From Salmonella enterica subsp. arizonae (GTDB taxonomy: Bacteria > Pseudomonadota > Gammaproteobacteria > Enterobacterales > Enterobacteriaceae), in the NCBI RefSeq assembly GCF_008692845.1, contig NZ_VXJW01000004.1:248001-312000 (forward strand): DNA of 64,000 nt, in the 5' to 3' direction. Positions 47,642-57,200 of the stretch are shown here, piece after piece. The stretch's first letter is position 1. Each line of letters begins with the position of its first letter. Position numbers and translations under genes: made by a program. Under the pieces are notes generated by a model. It was given only the letters and a program-made list of their open reading frames with translations. It had not been told where the DNA came from and did not search any database.

Positions 47642-47791
47642 ACCTCCCCTGTCTATTCCGTATTTCCCCCCCCCCTCAACGACACCCCGGCATTTGATGA
47701 CGGTCCAGGCGTGTTACGTCTGCCGGCCGCCCCTCTGCCCTCTCTTCCGTAAAATTTGTACATTTCGTGCGCTTTACCTATGCATAAAAAC

Positions 47792-47808
47792 ATTAAGAAA
47801 ACCTTAAA
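47792..47808 (+). promoter_or_regulatory. PmrA/BasR-type box upstream of yrbL
   Basis: ATTAAG-N5-CTTAAA resembles the PmrA box CTTAAG-N5-CTTAAG. E. coli yrbL is described as BasR- and PhoP-controlled. Confidence 0.5.
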
Positions 47809-47814
47809 AAATTT

Positions 47815-47831
47815 CGTTTAGGTTTTATTTA
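47815..47831 (+). promoter_or_regulatory. PhoP-type box upstream of yrbL
   Basis: CGTTTA-N5-TATTTA matches the direct-repeat PhoP box (T/G)GTTTA-N5-(T/G)GTTTA at most positions, and a CATACT element follows 11 bp later in -10 position. Confidence 0.55.
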
Positions 47832-47841
47832 AATTCTTTGT

Positions 47842-47876
47842 CCATACTAAATTTATGTGCATAAATTTAGTATGGA
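47842..47876. repeat. Perfect inverted repeat before yrbL
   Basis: Two 17-bp arms (first arm TCCATACTAAATTTATG, 47841-47857; second 47860-47876) with a TG spacer pair without mismatch and end 6 bp before the yrbL ATG. It overlaps the likely -10 and transcription start. Confidence 0.9.
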
Positions 47877-47882
47877 CTTGCC

Positions 47883-48515
47883 ATGATCCCCTTATCAGAA
47901 CAGACTCCGCTGGGCGCTGGACGACATCGTAAATGTTATGCGCACCCGGATAATGCCCGGCGCTGCATAAAAGTTATTTACAACCGTAACCACGGCGGCG
48001 ATAAAGAGATTCGGCGTGAACTGAGCTACTATTCGCACCTGTCCCGCTACTTGGCGGACTGGAGCGCTATCCCTCGTTACTACGGCACGGTGAAAACCGA
48101 TTGCGGTATCGGCTATGTCTACGACATGATTACCGATTTCAACGGCGCGCCGTCTATCACCCTGACCGAGTTCGCCGCGTTATGCCGTTATGAAGAGGAT
48201 GTCGCCGTCCTGCGGCAGCTACTGAAAAAACTGAAACATTACCTGCTCGATAACCATATTGTGACGATGTCGCTGAAGCCGCAAAACGTGCTGTGCCAGC
48301 GTATCAGCGAGTCAGAAGTGGTTCCTGTGGTTTGCGACAATCTGGGTGAAAGTACCTTTATCCCGCTGGCGACCTGGTCAAAATGGTGTTGCGAACGCAA
48401 ACTGGAGAGAGTGTGGCAACGGTTTATCGCCCAGCCTGAGTTGGCCCTTGCCCTGGAAAAGGGTGCGCAGCCAAAAGACAATAAAGGACTAGCACTCACT
48501 TCTCGCGAAGCTTAA
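47883..48515 (+). CDS. yrbL: YrbL, PhoP-regulated kinase-like protein
   Basis: The product has 210 residues, the YrbL family. It looks like a small kinase-like or phosphotransferase fold: a glycine-rich opening (LGAGRHRKCYAHP), a lysine in CIKVIYN, and a HIVTMSLKPQNVLCQ segment resembling a HxDxxxxN catalytic loop with Ser in place of Asp. Activity is unproven. The upstream region has PhoP- and PmrA-type boxes. Confidence 0.88.
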   Translation: MIPLSEQTPLGAGRHRKCYAHPDNARRCIKVIYNRNHGGDKEIRRELSYYSHLSRYLADWSAIPRYYGTVKTDCGIGYVYDMITDFNGAPSITLTEFAALCRYEEDVAVLRQLLKKLKHYLLDNHIVTMSLKPQNVLCQRISESEVVPVVCDNLGESTFIPLATWSKWCCERKLERVWQRFIAQPELALALEKGAQPKDNKGLALTSREA

Positions 48516-48517
48516 TT

Positions 48518-48594
48518 GCCTGACGGCGCTGCGCTTATCAGCCCTGGACGATACGGATCATAGGTCGGATAAGGCGGTTACGCCGCCATCCGGC
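48518..48594. repeat. BIME between yrbL and mtgA
   Basis: GCCTGACGGCGCTGCGCTTA and TCGGATAAGGCGGTTACGCC closing CATCCGGC form two REP units in the convergent gap. Confidence 0.85.
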
Positions 48595-48598
48595 AAAA

Positions 48599-49327
48599 TC
48601 AATAAAGCTGGTTGCGCGTCATAAAAGATTCCCCGCCCAACTGGCGCATCTGGCGCAATATCCACGACTGTCGACTGCGCACATAGCCGGAAGGCGCATC
48701 AGCCTTATAGCGTAACGGATTTGGCAATACGGCCGCCAGCAGCGCGGCTTCGGTCATATTTAAGCGGCTGGCGGGCTTATTGAAATAACGCCTGGCCGCG
48801 GCCTCCACGCCAAAAATACCGTCGCCAAACTCCGCGATATTCAGATAAACCGTGAGGATGCGCTTTTTGCTCCAGACGGTTTCAATGCCCAGCGTCAGTC
48901 CGGCCTCCAGACCTTTACGCACCCAACTGCGTCCATCCCATAAAAAGAGATTTTTCACCGTTTGCTGCGAAAGCGTAGAGGCGCCGCGAATACGGCTCTC
49001 ATTCCGCTCATTGTGCGCCAGCGCTTTTTCAATCGCCAGGACATCAAAACCCCAGTGTTCAGGGAACTTCTGGTCTTCCGCCGCCATCACCGCTAGCCCC
49101 ATCCACGGCGAGATATCCTCCATGCTGACCCAGTCAGAATGCGCCACATAACTGAATTCTCCGCTCAGCCAGGCGCTAATCTGCCGTTCCGCCATCACCG
49201 CCGAAAAAGGCACTGGTACCACGCTAAACAGCGCGATACCGCCGCCCCAGAAGACGACTAGCGCGACAAGAGTGCGAAAAAGAAGGCGGCGCAGAAACGT
49301 TAACGGCGCGAGGCGTCGTTTACTCAT
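48599..49327 (-). CDS. mtgA: MtgA, monofunctional peptidoglycan glycosyltransferase
   Basis: The product has 242 residues. One N-terminal membrane helix (about 12-34) precedes a GT51 domain with the catalytic Glu in [14 protein letters not shown] and the second motif [15 protein letters not shown]. It polymerises lipid II at the division site. Its ATG overlaps the elbB stop by 4 bp. Confidence 0.96.
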   Translation of the reverse strand: MSKRRLAPLTFLRRLLFRTLVALVVFWGGGIALFSVVPVPFSAVMAERQISAWLSGEFSYVAHSDWVSMEDISPWMGLAVMAAEDQKFPEHWGFDVLAIEKALAHNERNESRIRGASTLSQQTVKNLFLWDGRSWVRKGLEAGLTLGIETVWSKKRILTVYLNIAEFGDGIFGVEAAARRYFNKPASRLNMTEAALLAAVLPNPLRYKADAPSGYVRSRQSWILRQMRQLGGESFMTRNQLY

Positions 49328-49977
49328 TCCGCCAGAACCAGCACGCGCGACACTAATTTATCAATGCCGCTTGCCGCTTGGGCAATATCCTGCGCCAGCA
49401 TATATGCAGGGGTAGTCACGACCTTGTTATCTTCATCCACAACGATATCATCAACCGGACAAGGTACGTGTTCGGCTCCCATCTCTTCGAGCACTTCAGC
49501 GGTATCAATATCCGTCCCTATCGTCAGACGTAGCGGGAAGTCAAAGATTTTCGGCAACATTGCGGGCGCAATACAGATGAATCCCAGCGGTTTGCCGCTC
49601 TTGTGCATAGCCTTCGCCAGCGCGACTAAATCGCTATCCACCCGGCATTCGCTCCCCTGGATGGCGAAATTACTCAGGTTCTTCGCCGCGCCGAAACCAC
49701 CTGGTACAATGAGCGCATCCAGTTCCTCTGGCTGTGCCTGGGCCAGGGGACGAATCTCGCCCCGCGTAATACGCGCCGCCTCAACCAGGACGTTACGCGT
49801 TTCCGCCATCGCTTCGCCGGTCAGGTGATTAATGACAACCGCTTGTTGTTTATCCGGCGCAAAGCAGACAGCCTGCGCGCCGCTACGGGCAATGGCCAAC
49901 AGCGTCAGAACGGCCTCATGAATTTCGGCGCCGTCATAGACGCCGCATCCGCTAAGCACTACGCCAATTTTTTTCAT
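49324..49977 (-). CDS. elbB: ElbB (YhbL), DJ-1/PfpI-family glyoxalase-like protein
   Basis: The product has 217 residues. The nucleophile elbow [10 protein letters not shown] has Cys135 and the fold is the glutamine amidotransferase-like class; the next residue is Ile rather than His, so it is not the YhbO type. E. coli ElbB has weak glyoxalase activity and is linked to isoprenoid overproduction. Start ATG 49977 after GGAGGA. Forms an operon with mtgA. Confidence 0.93.
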   Translation of the reverse strand: MKKIGVVLSGCGVYDGAEIHEAVLTLLAIARSGAQAVCFAPDKQQAVVINHLTGEAMAETRNVLVEAARITRGEIRPLAQAQPEELDALIVPGGFGAAKNLSNFAIQGSECRVDSDLVALAKAMHKSGKPLGFICIAPAMLPKIFDFPLRLTIGTDIDTAEVLEEMGAEHVPCPVDDIVVDEDNKVVTTPAYMLAQDIAQAASGIDKLVSRVLVLAE

Positions 49978-50094
49978 GGTGAACATCCTCCTGCAATCGA
50001 CTCAAGCCCATTAATAACTTTGATTAAAATGCTACGCTTCACACATTTAAATGATTAATGTAACAAATCATTTAGGATTTGCTATCTTAACTGC

Positions 50095-50214
50095 GTGCGG
50101 CCTGAAAATAGGGCTGCGCCTTTTACATCATCATAATAAGCACGGCGCAGCCATAATTTCCCTGGTGTTGGCGCAGTATTCGCGCACCCCGGTCAAACCG
50201 GGGTCATTTTTTTT
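50095..50214 (+). ncRNA. arcZ: ArcZ, Hfq-dependent small RNA
   Basis: The plus strand between elbB and arcB begins GTGCGGCCTGAAAATAGGGC and ends in a CACCCCGG-TCAAA-CCGGGGTC stem with a T8 tract. It matches E. coli ArcZ in size (about 120 nt), location and the seed region CTGGTGTTGGCGCAG of the processed 3' form, which should begin near 50156. ArcZ activates rpoS and represses flhDC, sdaC and tpx, and is repressed by ArcA-P. A TATCTT -10 sits at 50083-50088. The terminator overlaps the arcB 3' end. Confidence 0.93.
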
Positions 50215-52540
50215 CCGCGCTTGCTACCCAGGCTTTCAGCACCGCGACATCGTGCTGCCACTCCTGCTTCATCTCTTCAATCCACTCCGCAACGTTATCT
50301 TCCCAGGCGGGAAGATCCGGCGACTGGATTTGCTGACCAAGCTGTTGCAGATGACGCAGCCCTACCGAACCGGCGGCGCCTTTAATCTTATGCCCTTCCT
50401 CAACGACGCCTTTTTTGTCACGCGCCGTCAGATTGGACTCCAGCACGCTTAAATAGCCAGGCATCATTTTTTCAAACACCGCGAGACCGTCGGTAATCAA
50501 TTTAGGCCCGACCAGCTCGATGTACTGTTCCAGCATCGGGATATCCAGCAGCGCTTGCGCTTTATCGCTCTCCTCAGGCGTTACGGTACTCTCCTCTTTA
50601 TCGGTGGCATCCCAGAATTTTTTAATCATCGCGGTTAAGGCCGGTACCGACAACGGCTTACTCAGTACATCGTCCATTCCAGCATCCAGATACTCTTTTT
50701 TATCTTTCAGAACGTTCGCCGTGAGCGCCACTAACGGCGGCAGATCTTCCCGCATGTGGCGACGGGTCAGTTCTCTGGCGATGTCCAGGCCCGTCATATC
50801 CGGTAGCTGAATATCCAGTAAGACCAAATCGTATTCGCCCGGCGCGAACATCTCCAGCGCCGCCTTGCCGGTCATCGCGACATCCACGCTGTTCCCCAGT
50901 TTTTCCAGCACCGAACGCGCCACAATCACGTTCAGCTCAATATCTTCGACCAGCAGAACATGCAGCGCGGGCAGCGGCATGTCGTCTTCCTCGAAGGCGT
51001 CCTCCACCTCTTCCGCCACCGCTGGCGCATGAACCGTTAGCGTAAAGGTCGATCCTTTGCCCGGCAGGCTGGAAACGGTAATATCGCCGCCCATATTTTT
51101 CGCCAGCCGACGGGAGACCGCCAGCCCGATACCAGTACCCGTCGCCGGTTTACCGCCATGACTGTCTTTCACCTGATAATACATGGCGAAAATTTTATCT
51201 TGCTCATCCTGCGGAATGCCGATCCCGGAGTCTTCTACTTCAAAGTGCAGCATGTCGCCTTCATCATAGCGCGCCCGCACCGTAACCTGGCCCTGCTGGG
51301 TAAACTTCACCGCGTTGCTGATCAGGTTCCACAGAATCTGGCGCAAACGCGTCCCGTCGGTAATGACCTTGTGCGGTAGCGGCAGGGTCGGCTCAAGCAC
51401 AAAACGTAGCCCTTTTTGCTGTGCCTGCAAACCGGAAAGGTTTTCCAGATCGGCCATAAAGCTGGTGAAATCAATCGGTTGGTTATCAAGCTGGACCTTA
51501 CGCCGCTCCATTTTGTCCATATCAATGATATCATTGAAAATATTGCCTAACGTCACGGCGGAAACATGGATCGTCTTGAGATATTTTTCCTGTTCGGCGG
51601 TGAGATCGGTATCCAGCAAGATGCGGCTTAAACCAACGATGCCGTTAAGCGGGGTGCGCAGTTCATGACTGATCGTAGAGATAAAGGTGGTCTTGTCGCG
51701 GCTGGCGCGTTCAAGCGCGTCCTGATAACGCTTGCGCTCGGTAATATCACGGCCAAATCCCATCAGGCCATGACGCTTACCGACACGATCGTAATAAGGC
51801 ACTTTACGAATTTCAAAGCAGGCTTTTCGCCCGTCCGGATAGTCCAACCACTGTTCGTAGGTCAGGGAGACGTTATGGCGGAATACTTTTTCATCGGTTT
51901 CAATAACTTTCTCCGCCGCTTCGGGAGAGTACACATCTTCCGGCTTCAAATGCACTAACTGTTTTTCGCTCTTGCCGGTGAGCAATTCCATTGCTCGGTT
52001 ACAGCCGGAAAACTCTTTATCCTCATTACGATAAAAAACCAAATCCGGCGAGGCATCCAGAAATGAGCGCAGAAAAGAGGATTGCTGTTCAAGCTGAATC
52101 TGCGCTTCTTCACGCTCTTTAATTTCTACTTTTAGCTGCTCAAATGTTTCGTGCAGCTCCGCTTCCGCTTTTTCGCGATCGGCAATTTCTTGATTAAGTT
52201 GGGCAATATTGTCCTTCAACTGTACGTTAAGCTTGAGATCGCGCTCGCGCATTTCCTCCAGCTTTTGCACCAGACGCGACAGCCGCTGCCTTGACTCTTC
52301 CAATTGTTCAACGACAACCGATAAGAAATAGACTGCCCAGGGCGTAATTAACAGGCCAAAGAAGATGGAGCGGATGACGTCAATACTTTCAACCTGGCCA
52401 TGCAATACCATTGTCACAGCCATCTGCACGACAATCGCCAGTACCACCAGCGCCAGCGCCAGGAGCATGGAAAAGCGCACCAGACCCAATTTCATCATCA
52501 GGTCTACATAGTATTGCGCCAGCATACGAATTTGCTTCAT
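50204..52540 (-). CDS. arcB: ArcB, hybrid sensor kinase of the Arc redox system
   Basis: The product has 778 residues. Two membrane helices (about 23-42 and 58-77) are followed by a coiled linker, a PAS domain with redox Cys180 and Cys241, an HK domain (His292 in ISHELRTP), a catalytic ATPase (NAVKF, GTGIGLAVS), a receiver (Asp near 576 in LLDIQLPDM) and an HPt (His near 717 in EEGHKIKGAAGS). With ArcA it represses respiration genes when quinones are reduced. Start ATG 52540. Confidence 0.97.
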   Translation of the reverse strand: MKQIRMLAQYYVDLMMKLGLVRFSMLLALALVVLAIVVQMAVTMVLHGQVESIDVIRSIFFGLLITPWAVYFLSVVVEQLEESRQRLSRLVQKLEEMRERDLKLNVQLKDNIAQLNQEIADREKAEAELHETFEQLKVEIKEREEAQIQLEQQSSFLRSFLDASPDLVFYRNEDKEFSGCNRAMELLTGKSEKQLVHLKPEDVYSPEAAEKVIETDEKVFRHNVSLTYEQWLDYPDGRKACFEIRKVPYYDRVGKRHGLMGFGRDITERKRYQDALERASRDKTTFISTISHELRTPLNGIVGLSRILLDTDLTAEQEKYLKTIHVSAVTLGNIFNDIIDMDKMERRKVQLDNQPIDFTSFMADLENLSGLQAQQKGLRFVLEPTLPLPHKVITDGTRLRQILWNLISNAVKFTQQGQVTVRARYDEGDMLHFEVEDSGIGIPQDEQDKIFAMYYQVKDSHGGKPATGTGIGLAVSRRLAKNMGGDITVSSLPGKGSTFTLTVHAPAVAEEVEDAFEEDDMPLPALHVLLVEDIELNVIVARSVLEKLGNSVDVAMTGKAALEMFAPGEYDLVLLDIQLPDMTGLDIARELTRRHMREDLPPLVALTANVLKDKKEYLDAGMDDVLSKPLSVPALTAMIKKFWDATDKEESTVTPEESDKAQALLDIPMLEQYIELVGPKLITDGLAVFEKMMPGYLSVLESNLTARDKKGVVEEGHKIKGAAGSVGLRHLQQLGQQIQSPDLPAWEDNVAEWIEEMKQEWQHDVAVLKAWVASAEKK

Positions 52541-52633
52541 AGAGGATTCCTTCACCACAACTCCGCACATAATACCCAATTATGGGAACCGCGTTGAATA
52601 TTGTGCGAAATATGCGTAGCGCCCCTCATCGCG

Positions 52634-53563
52634 CTACACTATGGGTGGGCTCCAGGGACGAGCCAGCGCAGAGCCCTGCACGCCATGCTCATTCAGGTAT
52701 TTGTCCAGCTCAACCATCCCCGTCCAGCGATTCTCGCACCACAGCGGGGCGAGCAGCGTCGGGCGGCGCGCGCTGGCGGAAATCCGGTGATAAATCACCT
52801 CCGGCGGCGTATGGCGAATCATCTCTCCTGCCGTCAGCGTGTAGTCATCCAGCGCAATGCCGCTCAGTCGCCCCGCCTCCCAGGCTTTCGCCATAATACT
52901 GCCTTTGACGATATGCAGCGGATGCAGTTTAATGCCATCCACGCCCGTCTCCACGACGCGAGCCAGCGTTTGCAAACATTCACTCTGTCCTTCGCCCGGC
53001 AGCCCCACAATCAGATGCGCGCACACTTTCAGCCCCCGCTCACGAGCAAGCCGGGTAGTGCGCTGATAGCAGGCGAAGTCATGCCCGCGATTAATACGGC
53101 GCAACGTTTTATCGTGCGCGGTTTGCAGTCCCAGTTCCAGCCACACTTCGTAGCCCTGATCTTTATATTCACACAGTAAATCTACTACCGCCTGCGGAAC
53201 GCAATCCGGACGCGTACCGACGCATAAACCGACGATACTGGCCTGACTGACGGCCTGTTGATACATGGAACGCAGCACCTGCACTTCTGCAAAGGTACTG
53301 GTGTAGGCCTGGAAATAGGCCAGATAGCGTTTAGCGCGGTTTACCAGATGCGCCTGATGCGCAAGCTGCTCGGCAATCGAATGATGCTGCTGCGCCTCAT
53401 CGGCAAAAGAGGCGACATTACAGAAGGTGCAGCCGCCGCGCCCGATGGTGCCGTCGCGATTAGGGCAGCTAAAACCGCCATGAAGCGTCAGCTTATGCAC
53501 CTTTTGCCCATACCGACGTAAAAGATCCCCGCCAAACATATTGACTAATCTCTGTAACTGCAT
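52634..53563 (-). CDS. yhcC: YhcC, radical SAM protein (TIGR01212 family)
   Basis: The product has 309 residues. The cluster cysteines are in FSCPNRDGTIGRGGCTFC (Cys33, Cys45, Cys48), an Elp3-like long spacing, followed by a TIM-barrel core (VGLCVGTRPDCVP and ELGLQTAHDKTLRRINRGHD). The reaction is unknown. It lies next to the gltB regulatory region on the opposite strand, as in E. coli. Confidence 0.92.
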   Translation of the reverse strand: MQLQRLVNMFGGDLLRRYGQKVHKLTLHGGFSCPNRDGTIGRGGCTFCNVASFADEAQQHHSIAEQLAHQAHLVNRAKRYLAYFQAYTSTFAEVQVLRSMYQQAVSQASIVGLCVGTRPDCVPQAVVDLLCEYKDQGYEVWLELGLQTAHDKTLRRINRGHDFACYQRTTRLARERGLKVCAHLIVGLPGEGQSECLQTLARVVETGVDGIKLHPLHIVKGSIMAKAWEAGRLSGIALDDYTLTAGEMIRHTPPEVIYHRISASARRPTLLAPLWCENRWTGMVELDKYLNEHGVQGSALARPWSPPIV

Positions 53564-53860
53564 AATCTGATAGACCGCCTCTTAAAAAGAGGCCAAAGCC
53601 TGCCATTTTTAGCCTCTCCTGGCGATGACCTGGATCAATCGCCCTGGAAGGCTTTTATTTATTGCATAATCAAGCAATATAAACGATATTTCATTCATAA
53701 AATCGGCGATAATTTTTTCTGATACTTTCCTCTTTTTTCCACGTCTGAAGGCCCGTTGATAAAAACAGTAGCATTAAATGCCGCTTATACTTAAACCAGC
53801 ATAAAATGCTAAGATTTTTAGAAAATCAAGGTCAGATAAGACCTGACCAGCGGCTCTTAT

Positions 53861-53876
53861 AGTGAGACAGATCACA
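53861..53876. promoter_or_regulatory. CRP-type site upstream of gltB
   Basis: AGTGAGACAGATCACA matches the CRP core TGTGA-N6-TCACA with one mismatch in the first half. Confidence 0.6.
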
Positions 53877-53999
53877 GACTTTCTGCCGCTCCGCGTTGGT
53901 CACCTGCTATAAAAACCCTTTTAATTTCAATGCATTCAAAAAGTTATCCGTGCTATAGCACATTTTTGCATAAATCAGTTTGCCATTTGACCTGTGTGT

Positions 54000-54023
54000 G
54001 GATTCCCGATAAGTTGGGAATCC
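54000..54023 (+). other. gltB leader hairpin 1
   Basis: GGATTCCC-GATAAGTT-GGGAATCC, a perfect eight-pair stem. Confidence 0.7.
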
Positions 54024-54038
54024 GCTGGAAGCTTTCTG

Positions 54039-54057
54039 GATGAGCCGTCTGCTCATC
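54039..54057 (+). other. gltB leader hairpin 2
   Basis: GATGAGC-CGTCT-GCTCATC, a perfect seven-pair stem 15 bp after hairpin 1. Confidence 0.7.
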
Positions 54058-54142
54058 ATATTTATGCAGTAATTGAGATTCCCTCTTAACCGTATTTACC
54101 AATGCGAAAAGGACACAAAGAGGGCGAATGCGAGGTAAGCGT

Positions 54143-54232
54143 ATGATACGCCAGCCCCGTCGCCATGCTCTTGCTGTGCCCGCGCGCCATCGGTTGGGAG
54201 AGCGTCCCGTAGAGCCTGGGGAGGTTCACTGA
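54143..54232 (+). CDS. Candidate 29-residue gltB leader ORF
   Basis: ATG at 54143 has GAGG eight bases upstream and opens [14 protein letters not shown]. It stops with TGA at 54230-54232, one base before the gltB ATG at 54234. In E. coli the matching segment is annotated, as I recall it, as an in-frame extension of GltB (MTRKPRRHALSVPV...). Here the frames differ by one base, so it cannot be part of GltB. It may be a coupled leader peptide or a remnant. Confidence 0.5.
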   Translation: MIRQPRRHALAVPARHRLGERPVEPGEVH

Positions 54233-54233
54233 T

Positions 54234-57200
54234 ATGTTGTACGATAAATCCCTTGAGAAGGATAACTGTGGTTTCGGCCTGATCGCCCACATAGAAGGCG
54301 AACCTAGCCACAAGGTAGTGCGTACCGCCATACACGCGCTGGCCCGTATGCAGCACCGTGGCGCGATCCTTGCCGACGGTAAAACTGGCGACGGTTGCGG
54401 CTTGCTATTACAAAAACCCGACCGTTTCTTCCGCATTGTTGCGCAGGAACACGGCTGGCGCTTAGCCAAAAACTACGCTGTCGGCATGATCTTTCTGAAC
54501 AAAGATCCTGAAATGGCCGCCGCGTCACGCCATATTGTCGAAGAAGAATTACAACAGGAAACCCTGTCAATTGTCGGCTGGCGCGATGTGCCAACCAATG
54601 AAGGCGTGCTCGGCGAAATCGCCATCTCCTCCCTGCCGCGTATTGAGCAGATTTTTGTCAACGCCCCGGCAGGCTGGCGTCCGCGCGATATGGAGCGTCG
54701 TCTGTTTATCGCCCGCCGTCGCATTGAAAAACGCTTGCAGGACGACAAAGACTTCTATGTGTGCAGCTTGTCGAACCTGGTCAACATCTATAAAGGTTTG
54801 TGTATGCCGGCAGATCTGCCGCGCTTCTACCTGGATCTCGCAGATCTGCGTCTTGAGTCAGCTATCTGTCTGTTCCACCAGCGTTTTTCCACTAACACCG
54901 TGCCACGCTGGCCGCTGGCGCAGCCGTTCCGCTACCTGGCGCATAATGGCGAGATTAACACCATTACCGGCAACCGCCAGTGGGCGCGCGCCCGTACCTA
55001 TAAATTCCAGACGCCGCTGATCCCGGATTTGCAGTCCGCCGCGCCGTTTGTTAACGAAACCGGCTCAGATTCCAGCTCGCTGGACAACATGCTGGAACTG
55101 CTGCTGGCAGGCGGGATGGATATCATCCGCGCCATGCGCCTGTTGGTGCCGCCCGCCTGGCAGAATAACCCGGATATGGACCCGGATCTGCGCGCCTTCT
55201 TCGACTTTAACTCCATGCACATGGAGCCGTGGGACGGCCCGGCAGGCATCGTAATGTCCGACGGGCGTTTCGCCGCCTGCAACCTCGACCGTAACGGCCT
55301 GCGGCCGGCACGCTATGTCATCACCAAAGATAAGCTGATCACCTGCGCTTCTGAAGTCGGCATCTGGGACTATCAGCCGGACGAAGTGGTCGAGAAGGGC
55401 CGCGTCGGTCCCGGCGAACTGATGGTAATTGACACCCGCGGCGGGCGTATCCTGCATTCCGCGGAAACCGATGACGATCTGAAAAGCCGCCATCCGTATA
55501 AAGCATGGATGGAAAAGAACGTCCGCCGTCTGGTGCCCTTTGAAGATCTGCCGGATGAGGAGGTGGGCAGCCGCGAACTGGACGACGACCTGCTTGCCAG
55601 CTATCAGAAACAGTTTAACTACAGCGCCGAAGAGCTGGATTCCGTTATCCGCGTGTTGGGCGAAAACGGCCAGGAAGCCGTCGGCTCAATGGGCGACGAT
55701 ACCCCATTTGCCGTGCTCTCCAGCCAGCCGCGTATTATTTATGACTACTTCCGCCAGCAGTTCGCGCAGGTGACTAACCCACCTATCGACCCGCTACGTG
55801 AAGCGCATGTCATGTCGCTGGCCACCAGCATCGGTCGCGAGATGAACGTCTTCTGCGAAGCGGAAGGTCAGGCCCATCGCCTGAGTTTTAAATCGCCGAT
55901 TCTGCTGTACTCTGATTTCAAACAGCTCACCACCATGGCCGAGCATCACTACCGCGCCGACCGGCTTGACATTACCTTTGACGTCACCGAAACCACACTG
56001 GACGCGACGGTCAAGGCGCTGTGCGATAAAGCGGAACAGATGGTGCGCAACGGCACCGTACTGCTGGTCCTCTCGGATCGCAATATTGGTAGGAATCGCC
56101 TACCGGTACCCGCGCCGATGGCGGTGGGCGCGGTGCAGACGCGTCTGGTAGAACAAAGTCTGCGCTGCGACGCCAACATCATCGTAGAAACCGCAAGCGC
56201 CCGCGATCCGCACCACTTTGCGGTGCTGCTGGGCTTTGGCGCAACGGCCATCTATCCGTACCTGGCCTACGAAACGCTGGGCCGTCTGATTGATACCCAG
56301 GCCATCGCCAAAAACTACCGTACCGTGATGCAGAACTACCGTAACGGCATCAATAAAGGTCTGTATAAGATCATGTCCAAAATGGGCATCTCGACCATCG
56401 CCTCCTACCGCTGTTCCAAACTGTTTGAAGCGGTCGGCCTGCACGATGATGTCGTGAATCTGTGTTTCCAGGGCGTGGTCAGCCGCATCGGCGGCGCAAG
56501 CTTTGATGACTTCCAGCAGGATCTGCTGAATCTCTCCAAACGCGCCTGGCTGGCGCGCAAACCAATTAGCCCCGGCGGCCTGCTGAAGTATGTCCACGGC
56601 GGCGAATATCACGCCTATAACCCGGACGTGGTGCGCACCCTGCAACAGGCGGTACAGAGCGGCGAATACCGTGATTACCAGCAATATGCGAGACTGGTTA
56701 ACGAACGCCCGGCGGCCACGCTGCGCGATCTGCTGGCGATAAATCCAAACGGCGACGCGGTCGCTATTGACGAGGTTGAACCCGCCAGTGAGCTGTTTAA
56801 ACGTTTTGACACCGCCGCGATGTCTATCGGCGCGTTAAGTCCGGAAGCGCACGAAGCGCTGGCGGAAGCGATGAACTGCCTCGGCGGCAACTCCAACTCC
56901 GGTGAAGGCGGCGAAGATCCGGCGCGCTACGGCACTAATAAAGTGTCGCGTATCAAACAGGTGGCCTCCGGTCGCTTTGGCGTGACGCCGGCTTACCTCG
57001 TTAACGCCGATGTAATTCAGATTAAAGTCGCTCAGGGCGCGAAGCCGGGCGAAGGCGGTCAGTTGCCGGGTGATAAAGTAACGCCGTATATCGCCAAACT
57101 GCGCTATTCAGTGCCGGGCGTGACGCTGATCTCGCCGCCGCCGCACCACGATATTTACTCTATCGAAGATTTAGCGCAGCTAATTTTCGACTTAAAACAG

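Larger units (their letters stand above)
53564..54142 (+). promoter_or_regulatory. yhcC-gltB regulatory region
   Basis: I see no protein gene in about 580 bp. It is AT-rich in the first part (53640-53830), has a good CRP site at 53861, an inverted GGTCAG...CTGACC at 53830-53848, two strong leader hairpins (54000-54023, 54039-54057), and then a leader ORF. In E. coli gltBDF is controlled here by Lrp, IHF, CRP and ArgR. I did not resolve the promoter hexamers. Confidence 0.7.
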
